Assembly: GCA_038884575.1 (NCBI GenBank)
Contig: JAWABQ010000021.1
Span: 1 to 11,284 of the forward strand
Direction of reading: 5' to 3'
DNA length: 11,284 bases
Source: JAWAAW01 sp038884575
GTDB lineage: Archaea; Nanobdellota; Nanobdellia; Woesearchaeales; ARS49
Positions 6,407 to 10,870 of the stretch are shown here, in pieces. Every line of letters starts with the position of its first letter. Positions within the stretch are counted from its first letter, which is position 1. The translations under genes and the position numbers were made by a program. The notes under the pieces are model-generated. The model saw only the letters and a program-made list of their open reading frames with translations. It searched no databases and was not told the origin of the DNA.

Positions 6407-6413
6407 TTATATA
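6407..6413 (-). promoter_or_regulatory. TATA box of the ARPP-1 gene
   Basis: TATATAA on the minus strand is centred about 28 bp before the ATG at 6382, giving a leaderless or nearly leaderless message. Two other ATGs between box and start (6392 and 6395) are out of frame. Confidence 0.55.
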
Positions 6414-6421
6414 GGTTTGCA

Positions 6422-6447
6422 GCATTTTACCAGACGTGGCAAAATGC
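6422..6447. promoter_or_regulatory. 26-bp interrupted palindrome between divergent promoters
   Basis: GCATTTT (6422-6428) and AAAATGC (6441-6447) are perfect 7-bp arms. After one A/C mismatch, CCA (6430-6432) and TGG (6437-6439) continue the symmetry around GACG. It sits just upstream of the ARPP-1 TATA box and 58 bp upstream of the TATA box assigned to the diverging gene. The size and placement suit an operator for a dimeric regulator controlling one or both genes. Confidence 0.45.
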
Positions 6448-6470
6448 AGGTTTATACAGAATAGTTTTAA

Positions 6471-6481
6471 GACCACTGGTC
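6471..6481. repeat. 11-bp palindrome GACCA-C-TGGTC
   Basis: Perfect 5-bp arms around one base, just downstream of a TTTTAA element at 6465-6470 and upstream of the 326-aa gene. It may be a second regulatory half-site pair in this intergenic region, or chance. Confidence 0.3.
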
Positions 6482-6504
6482 GGTGATTAATTGATGCGAA
6501 GGCA

Positions 6505-6510
6505 TATAAA
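6505..6510 (+). promoter_or_regulatory. TATA box assigned to the 326-aa gene
   Basis: TATAAA is centred about 25 bp before the ATG at 6533, so that start fits leaderless transcription. A competing pair exists: TTTTAA at 6465-6470 with an in-frame ATG at 6494, about 26 bp apart. Confidence 0.45.
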
Positions 6511-6532
6511 TGGCAAAGGTGTATTTTATAAA

Positions 6533-7513
6533 ATGGCTGATGCTGAGTGTTTGGAATCCAAGCTGAACAGGGAAAATCTTAGGATTTCAGAGCAAATCCA
6601 GTTCAGCAAAAAGCACCCTGCTGCCCCTGATTACAACCCTTATTCTTTTCCGCAGGATGACCAGTTTGATATTGTTCTGAAGACTGTCAGCCGCGGGATT
6701 TCGCACCGCGATGCCCTAAAACAATATCTCAGCGGCAAAGATGCATACATTGACATGTACCAAAGGCTAAAGCCAAATGATGTAAAGGTCAGCAGGCCAA
6801 GGTCAAAAAATGTGGCTGTCTCTCATGTTGATGGCCTGTGCCTTGTAACTGATGAAAACTCATTTTATGCAGGAATCTCAAAAAAAGAGAATGTCTTTGT
6901 TGATTTTGCCTCAACCATGCACCCGCGCATTTTTGGGATGTATGTGGTCAGGCACGACTTTATTGCAGTCAGGGAAACCCCTGTTAAGCTACTCATCGAG
7001 TACCTTGAGGCGATGCAAAATTATCCCCCCTTGCCTTCCAAATGCGAGCAGGCTGCAGGCATCAAGGCATATAAAAAATACCTGAATGAGGGCGGAAGCG
7101 CAGATGAACTTCTGGATAGTATGCTGCGTTTGTATGTTGCGCATGAACATGGGGAAAAGGGCTTTAAGGGACCCCGCTGTTTTTCAGACTTCCAGAACGT
7201 AAGGGACCTTTTTGCAAATGTGGAATCTGCCAAAGAATATGAAAGCATTGGCATTCCAAGGCTCAGGCACGGTGTTTATTCATTCATCACGCAGGTCCTT
7301 CGCCCTGAAGCATTTCACAAAAGGAACGACTGGCATTTTTCGCGGATACTGCTTCTGGCATCATTCTTTACAGAATCCCCTTTCCTGTTTTACAGCAGAA
7401 ATGTCCAGCATTTCTCAACCTATAAGACTTCTCTGGAAGAAAGATACAAGAAAATAATGACAAGAGCGCAGGAGCTTTTGTGGGAAAAAACAAACAAATA
7501 CCTTAATTCTTAG
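6533..7513 (+). CDS. Unrecognised 326-aa protein
   Basis: I do not recognise this family. It is a soluble alpha/beta protein of 326 residues from the ATG at 6533. The in-frame ATG at 6494 would give 339 residues, with a basic extension MRRHINGKGVFYK. There is no signal peptide or membrane helix. Visible features are a charged helical N-terminus (1-75), VDGLCLVTDENSFYAGI (99-115), a helical middle, then RNDWHFSRILLLASFFTE (264-281) and FLFYSRNVQHFSTY (284-297). The early D-x-N after a hydrophobic strand, and a late hydrophobic strand followed by polar residues, loosely recall PIN-like nucleases. The complete acidic set is not evident, so I do not assign that function. It is divergent from the ARPP-1 gene with a dyad between them and ends 20 bp from the converging coiled-coil gene. 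Confidence 0.8.
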   Translation: MADAECLESKLNRENLRISEQIQFSKKHPAAPDYNPYSFPQDDQFDIVLKTVSRGISHRDALKQYLSGKDAYIDMYQRLKPNDVKVSRPRSKNVAVSHVDGLCLVTDENSFYAGISKKENVFVDFASTMHPRIFGMYVVRHDFIAVRETPVKLLIEYLEAMQNYPPLPSKCEQAAGIKAYKKYLNEGGSADELLDSMLRLYVAHEHGEKGFKGPRCFSDFQNVRDLFANVESAKEYESIGIPRLRHGVYSFITQVLRPEAFHKRNDWHFSRILLLASFFTESPFLFYSRNVQHFSTYKTSLEERYKKIMTRAQELLWEKTNKYLNS

Positions 7514-7533
7514 TGCTTGTTATTTGCCCTTCA

Positions 7534-7788
7534 CTATTGATTTTTTGACAATAATTTTGACCTTACTGCTTTGTCAATAACCCGCAAGTACGCCGCGTTT
7601 AACTCGTCATGTTGCTGTTGCATTTTTTCAATTCGTGGAGGCAAGGAGGGGTTTAGTGTTTCTTCGTATTGCAGTTCTAATGCCGCAAGTTGCGTCAATA
7701 ATCTTCTTTTTACCATGCCTATTCTTCTAAGCTCTGCTTTAATATCTTCCAATTTTTCAATTTCTTCACTTGTAAGTTGTTTTGGCAT
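7534..7788 (-). CDS. Small coiled-coil protein, unknown function
   Basis: An 84-residue protein that is almost entirely charged helix, with heptad-like hydrophobic spacing across residues about 5-75 and one break at NPSLPPR (46-52). This suggests a helical hairpin of two coiled-coil arms. No domain is recognised. It differs from its neighbours in two ways. A strong Shine-Dalgarno, TGAGGTGA (7793-7800), sits four bases before the ATG, while most genes here look leaderless. Codon use also differs: Arg is mostly AGA and Leu often TTA/TTG, where most nearby genes favour AGG and CTT/CTC. It is 67 bp downstream of UPF0147 with its own possible TATA-like element (7821-7828), so it is not clearly part of that operon. 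Recent acquisition or a lineage-specific gene is possible. Confidence 0.7.
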   Translation of the reverse strand: MPKQLTSEEIEKLEDIKAELRRIGMVKRRLLTQLAALELQYEETLNPSLPPRIEKMQQQHDELNAAYLRVIDKAVRSKLLSKNQ

Positions 7789-7792
7789 ATAT

Positions 7793-7800
7793 TCACCTCA
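7793..7800 (-). promoter_or_regulatory. Strong Shine-Dalgarno of the coiled-coil gene
   Basis: TGAGGTGA, four bases before the ATG at 7788, matches the archaeal anti-Shine-Dalgarno (UCACCUC) over seven pairs. It is the clearest ribosome binding site in the window and fixes the start codon. A TATA-like TTAAATAC on the minus strand (7821-7828) would give a leader of about 10 nt holding this site. Confidence 0.65.
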
Positions 7801-7855
7801 ATAGGTGGGAAAAACTATTTGTATTTAATTTTTGTCTTTTGGCTGTAAATGAGAA

Positions 7856-8095
7856 TCAGATGACTTCCAGCAGGGAAACAATGTTGAATATCTGCGTCCT
7901 TGTATATGCCTGCATGTTGTTGTCTTCTGTGAGCTCTTCAAGCTCCTGCAGGGCCCTTGAGACCTTGATCGGCATCTCGCCGTCCTGCTCAAGCACTTGT
8001 ATTGTGCCTGTGATTTTTGTCTTGACATTCTTTGGGACTTGGTTGTCCTGCTCAAGTTCGCGTAATGCCGCAATTACTGTTGCCAGTTGGTCCAT
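7856..8095 (-). CDS. UPF0147 family protein (COG1698-like)
   Basis: A 79-residue helical protein of the archaeal UPF0147 family. It shows the usual layout: a first helix ending in VPKNVKTKI, a central EQDGEMPIKVSRALQELEEL and the closing signature TRTQIFNIVSLLEVI. The function is not established. I prefer the ATG at 8095, five bases after the prefoldin beta stop and preceded by AAGTGAT, a near match to the Shine-Dalgarno. A GTG at 8104 overlapping the prefoldin stop as GTGA would add three residues. It is the last gene of the tightly packed eL43-rpo12-prefoldin beta-UPF0147 operon, whose other members suggest a role near translation or protein folding. Confidence 0.85.
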   Translation of the reverse strand: MDQLATVIAALRELEQDNQVPKNVKTKITGTIQVLEQDGEMPIKVSRALQELEELTEDNNMQAYTRTQIFNIVSLLEVI

Positions 8096-8100
8096 TTGAA

Positions 8101-8430
8101 TCACTTCTTGAGCTTGCTCATGACCTCTTTCTGGAGGTTTTCTGCCTTTTCCTTGAGCTGTTTTTCCTGCTTGTCTATGTTCTTGAGCCGTAAGTCGATT
8201 ATTTCCTTTTTGGCATTCAGTTCTGTCTTGAGCGCTGCCTTGTCTGTTTTTATCATTACGTTTCCGACAATCTTGAAAGCATCGTCTGTCTTTTCTATTT
8301 CCTTTAAGGCGCTTTCGACTTCAAACAATTGTGCCTGGAACTGTTGTTTTTGCATTAGCAGTGCTTGGACGTTCTGCTCAATCATTTGGAGCCTGCCAAT
8401 GCTTTCCTGTGTTTCTTTTGGTATTTCCAT
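8101..8430 (-). CDS. pfdB: Prefoldin beta subunit
   Basis: A subunit of the hexameric prefoldin chaperone (two alpha, four beta), which captures unfolded proteins and passes them to the thermosome in the cytoplasm. The 109-residue length is typical. Two long coiled-coil helices (about 5-50 and 72-107) flank a short beta hairpin around FKIVGNVMIKTDKAAL (52-67), the hallmark of the family. The lysine-rich C-terminus is also usual. It starts six bases after the rpo12 stop, with AGGG overlapping that stop as a possible ribosome binding site. Conserved archaeal clusters often place a Pcc1-like KEOPS gene between rpo12 and pfdB; none fits here. Confidence 0.92.
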   Translation of the reverse strand: MEIPKETQESIGRLQMIEQNVQALLMQKQQFQAQLFEVESALKEIEKTDDAFKIVGNVMIKTDKAALKTELNAKKEIIDLRLKNIDKQEKQLKEKAENLQKEVMSKLKK

Positions 8431-8436
8431 AGAACC

Positions 8437-8574
8437 CTAAACCGCCCTGACTTTTGTTGCTGTGCTGCGCGACTTGTAAAGCATCTTGCTTCCGCAGTAC
8501 GGGCAGCGTACGCGCTTGCCCATCATGTCCTCAGAGATTTTCTTGCCGCATGCAAAACAGGTGTATTTTACCAT
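8437..8574 (-). CDS. rpoP: DNA-directed RNA polymerase subunit Rpo12 (P)
   Basis: A 45-residue zinc-finger protein matching archaeal Rpo12/RpoP, the counterpart of eukaryotic Rpb12, a small structural subunit of RNA polymerase. It opens MVKYTCFACGKK and continues to VRCPYCGSKMLYKS. C6, C9, C24 and C27 form the expected zinc site, and the RCPYCG box and basic tail are typical. The ATG at 8574 follows the eL43 stop by two bases, with GAGG (8582-8585) as a possible ribosome binding site. The stop TAG lies at 8437-8439. Its size is normal for the family. The position between eL43 and prefoldin beta matches conserved archaeal gene order and supports the call. Confidence 0.9.
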   Translation of the reverse strand: MVKYTCFACGKKISEDMMGKRVRCPYCGSKMLYKSRSTATKVRAV

Positions 8575-8576
8575 TT

Positions 8577-8876
8577 TCAGGCCTCGCTTTCCTCCTCTTC
8601 AGGCTTTTCCTGCGCCTCTGCAAGCACTTCCTCAATCGGAGGCAGTGCGGCAGGCTTTGCGACAAAGGTGTATGCCTGCCCTGCAAATGTGTTCCTGCAT
8701 TTTGTGCAGTGCCAGATTCCCTTTGATTTCCTTACGACCTTGTCCTTGCAGCAGTACGGGCACTTTGTGCTGTTCTTCTGCATCATTTCAATGGCTGCGC
8801 GCTTGAACTTTGTAGTCCTTCCATAGCGCACTCCAAGCCGCTTTACAGGACCCAGTCCCTGGTTCTTTTCTGGCAT
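8577..8876 (-). CDS. rpl37ae: Large-subunit ribosomal protein eL43 (L37Ae)
   Basis: A zinc-binding protein of the large ribosomal subunit, 99 residues. After a basic N-terminus (GPVKRLGVRYGRTTKFKR) comes the zinc ribbon: CPYC at 39-42 and CTKC at 57-60, separated by the typical KVVRKSKGIWH stretch. The family's RNTFAGQAYT block follows (61-70). The C-terminus has an extra acidic tail (EAQEKPEEEESEA) longer than in many archaeal homologues. This is the first gene of the operon. A TATA box at 8901-8908 lies about 28 bp before the ATG, and GAAGGA just before the start may act as a weak ribosome binding site in a very short leader. Confidence 0.95.
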   Translation of the reverse strand: MPEKNQGLGPVKRLGVRYGRTTKFKRAAIEMMQKNSTKCPYCCKDKVVRKSKGIWHCTKCRNTFAGQAYTFVAKPAALPPIEEVLAEAQEKPEEEESEA

Positions 8877-8900
8877 AGTCCTTCGTGAAACAGCAGTCGG

Positions 8901-8908
8901 TTTTTAAA
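8901..8908 (-). promoter_or_regulatory. TATA box of the eL43-rpo12-prefoldin operon
   Basis: TTTAAAAA on the minus strand is centred about 28 bp before the eL43 ATG at 8876, giving an almost leaderless operon transcript. Confidence 0.55.
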
Positions 8909-8940
8909 GGTATCGAAGTCAGCGCCTTTTCCTGAATTAG

Positions 8941-8965
8941 GCAAAGCTTAATAAGGGGGCTTTGC
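8941..8965. promoter_or_regulatory. Hairpin-forming dyad enclosing a TATA-like box, upstream of aRF1
   Basis: GCAAAGC (8941-8947) and GCTTTGC (8959-8965) are perfect 7-bp arms around an 11-nt loop that contains TTAATAAG. A plus-strand start from this box would fall near 8978, at the ATG of a nine-codon ORF. A regulator bound to the dyad would cover the box. Confidence 0.4.
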
Positions 8966-8978
8966 GACTCATCCTGCC

Positions 8979-9008
8979 ATGAGCATTAACAGGCAGTTTA
9001 CGGCATAG
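8979..9008 (+). other. Candidate nine-codon upstream ORF before aRF1
   Basis: ATG at 8979 opens MSINRQFTA and stops with TAG at 9006-9008, 42 bp before the aRF1 start. The ATG is about 28 bp from the TTAATAAG box at 8948-8955, the leaderless spacing used elsewhere in the window. A short ORF ending in a stop codon ahead of a release-factor gene could couple termination efficiency to aRF1 expression. It is short enough to be chance, and a nearer TATA-like box (9017-9022) could start aRF1 mRNA without it. Confidence 0.25.
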
Positions 9009-9016
9009 CCAGTTTC

Positions 9017-9022
9017 TTATAG
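9017..9022 (+). promoter_or_regulatory. TATA-like box nearest to aRF1
   Basis: TTATAG is centred about 31 bp before the ATG at 9051, which would leave a leader of about five bases. No Shine-Dalgarno is seen. It competes with the box at 8948-8955. Confidence 0.4.
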
Positions 9023-9050
9023 TCATTAGCCTGCCTGCTGCTCTTCTAAA

Positions 9051-10151
9051 ATGAGCTTAACTGCAAAAGAAAAATTCCATTTGAAGAAATTCATCAGGGA
9101 ATTGGAGGGCTACAAGGCCGCTCACACAGAATTTGTCACTGTCTATGTCCCTGCGGGATATGACCTTGTCAAGATAATGCAGCACCTTGCCCAGGAGCAG
9201 GGCACTGCGACCAACATCAAGAGCGCAAGCACAAGGAACAATGTCATTGATGCCCTTGAGCGCATGATACAGCATTTGCGCATTGTGGGAAGGACTCCGG
9301 CAAACGGGCTTGCTGTGTTTTCAGGCAACATTCTCGCAAGGGAGGGAAAGTCAGATGTCAGGGTTTGGAGCATTGAGCCCCCTGTGCCGCTGAAGATGCG
9401 CCTCTACAAGTGCGAGAAGAACTTTGACCTTGACATATTGCGCGAAATGATGGAGGCAAAGGATGCATACGGCCTTGTTGTCATTGATGCAAGGGATGCA
9501 ATCCTTGCGCTTTTGAAGGGGAAGACCATAGTGCCGCTGACCAAGACCCACTCCCATGTCCCTGGCAAGTTCAAGGCAGGCGGACAGTCGTCTGTGCGCT
9601 TCCAGAGGAACCGCGAGATTGCAGTCAAGGACCATTTTGGCAAGGTTGCTGAGCTGATGAAGGAGCAGTTTTTCACAATGGAGGGGCTGAAGGGGATAAT
9701 AATCGGGGGCCCGGGCCCAACGAAATATGACTTTGTCGACAGCGGGCTGATAACCGCAGACCTCAAGAAAAAAATCCTTGGCATAAAGGATTTGAGCTAC
9801 ACAGAGGAGTTCGGGCTTGAGGAGCTTGTTGACAAGTCCCAGGACATACTCGCCCAGGAGGAGATTGCTGATGAGAAAAAGATTGTTGGCAAATTCCTTG
9901 AGATGCTTGCAGTCAAGCCAAACCAGGTTGCTTACGGCGAGGCGGAAGTCAGGAGGATGCTTGAGATGGGAGCGGTTGATATCCTCCTGCTATCAGAGCA
10001 GCTTCCTGATGAGAAAATCGACGAGTTTGAGCAGATAGCAAAGAGGTACAGTTCAACTGTCAAAATCATTTCAACAGAAACAAGGGAAGGGGCGCAGCTC
10101 AAGGACCTTGGGAAGTTCGGCGCGATTTTAAGGTATGAGGCTGCAGTTTAA
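9051..10151 (+). CDS. prf1: Peptide chain release factor aRF1, compact form
   Basis: This factor recognises stop codons and releases the finished peptide. Domain 1 (1-130) has TATNIKS (52-58), containing the NIKS motif for stop recognition, and YKCEKNF (119-125), matching YxCxxxF. Domain 2 holds KFKAGGQSSVRF (163-174), with the catalytic GGQ at 167-169. Domain 3 (about 270-366) has GAVDILLLSE and ends in LKDLGKFGAILRY. At 366 residues it is shorter than the roughly 400-415 usual in archaea. The loss is in domain 3: after LLLSEQ the chain goes straight to the DEKIDEFEQIAKRY helix, with no Cys-rich minidomain. No frameshift is visible, and the NIKS and GGQ centres are intact. Its stop interlocks with that of the next, converging gene. 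Confidence 0.96.
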   Translation: MSLTAKEKFHLKKFIRELEGYKAAHTEFVTVYVPAGYDLVKIMQHLAQEQGTATNIKSASTRNNVIDALERMIQHLRIVGRTPANGLAVFSGNILAREGKSDVRVWSIEPPVPLKMRLYKCEKNFDLDILREMMEAKDAYGLVVIDARDAILALLKGKTIVPLTKTHSHVPGKFKAGGQSSVRFQRNREIAVKDHFGKVAELMKEQFFTMEGLKGIIIGGPGPTKYDFVDSGLITADLKKKILGIKDLSYTEEFGLEELVDKSQDILAQEEIADEKKIVGKFLEMLAVKPNQVAYGEAEVRRMLEMGAVDILLLSEQLPDEKIDEFEQIAKRYSSTVKIISTETREGAQLKDLGKFGAILRYEAAV

Positions 10152-10795
10152 GCAACGTTCTTGATAAAGTTCTCCTGTTCTATGCGCGCGTTGTCTGCAG
10201 ACCCTTTCAGCATCATTGTCGTTATGTTTTTGATGCGCTGGAAGTGAGCGCTTCCCCTGTAGCCCTTGACTGTCAGGGGCGTTTCTGCAAGCTTTATTGT
10301 CCACCTGTCCTCAAGCCTTATGCTTCCTGTCAAATCCCTTGAGAAGACTGACATGTTGGCGCTTGTTGCCTCAATGCTGCCTGCGGTCAGGACTATTGTT
10401 GAGCTTTCCCTTATCAGGAACCTTACTGAAACCTGGCCGTTTGTCATGCTTTCCATGTTGCCGACAAGCTGCAGCGCCTTTCCATCCCAGCTTATTATTC
10501 CCACAAAGTCTGTTATTTCAAAATTGCCTGAGCCGTTTATCTCGCCTGTCTTTGTAATGATGCGCGCTGGCTCTGGCGCAGAAAACCTTATTGAAGTGTG
10601 CTCTGCAGGGATTGTTACGGTTATGTTTGTTATGTCAAATGTTCCTGTGAAACTGGTGTTTTCCAGTGCAACAAGCCCTGTGGGGCTCAGCAGCGAGAAC
10701 CCGTTCCTGAACGCAAGGACAGCAAGTATCAGGATTATCGCAATAGTGAGACCTGGTACGATTCTTCTCCCCCTTTGCAATGAAGCTTCAGCCAC
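10148..10795 (-). CDS. Membrane-anchored extracellular beta-rich protein, unknown function
   Basis: A 215-residue protein I do not recognise. A basic N-terminus (RGRR, 8-11) and one hydrophobic helix (about 13-30) suggest a signal anchor with the rest outside. The outer part is almost all beta strands with repeated short Thr/Ser/Ile-rich runs, like a small beta-sandwich or solenoid. It holds five N-glycosylation sequons (positions 46, 57, 87, 147, 190), fitting an archaeal surface protein. Start: GTG at 10795, about 27 bp from the TATATAAA box. A TTG at 10780 would shorten it by five residues. Its stop shares TTAA with the stop of aRF1. A role in the cell envelope is inferred from topology only. 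Confidence 0.75.
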   Translation of the reverse strand: MAEASLQRGRRIVPGLTIAIILILAVLAFRNGFSLLSPTGLVALENTSFTGTFDITNITVTIPAEHTSIRFSAPEPARIITKTGEINGSGNFEITDFVGIISWDGKALQLVGNMESMTNGQVSVRFLIRESSTIVLTAGSIEATSANMSVFSRDLTGSIRLEDRWTIKLAETPLTVKGYRGSAHFQRIKNITTMMLKGSADNARIEQENFIKNVA

Positions 10796-10817
10796 GCCCC
10801 CTGTTCAGAAATAACGG

Positions 10818-10825
10818 TATATAAA
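10818..10825 (-). promoter_or_regulatory. TATA box of the membrane-anchored protein gene
   Basis: TATATAAA on the plus strand (TTTATATA on the minus) is centred about 27 bp from the GTG at 10795. This fits leaderless transcription and supports the GTG start. Confidence 0.55.
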
Positions 10826-10839
10826 CATTTCGCGCAATC

Positions 10840-10847
10840 TTTATGTA
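10840..10847 (+). promoter_or_regulatory. TATA-like box of the SprT-like gene
   Basis: TTTATGTA is centred about 27 bp before the ATG at 10871, the leaderless spacing seen elsewhere. It lies only about 22 bp from the divergent box at 10818-10825, so the two promoters are nearly back to back. Confidence 0.5.
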
Positions 10848-10870
10848 GCCAGGGGATTACACCCTGTCTG

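Noticed and set aside
9051..10151. Stop codon reassignment suggested by the NIKS-loop variant
   Set aside because: Well-defined genes in this window end in TAA, TAG and TGA at natural C-termini, so all three act as stops.
9051..10151. aRF1 as a frameshifted or broken gene because of its short length
   Set aside because: All three domains are in one frame with a normal C-terminal end; the missing part is an internal insertion, not a truncated end.
10266..10814. 182-codon plus-strand frame opposite the membrane-anchored protein gene
   Set aside because: The minus-strand gene has a signal anchor, a TATA box at the right distance and sequons; the plus frame has none of these.
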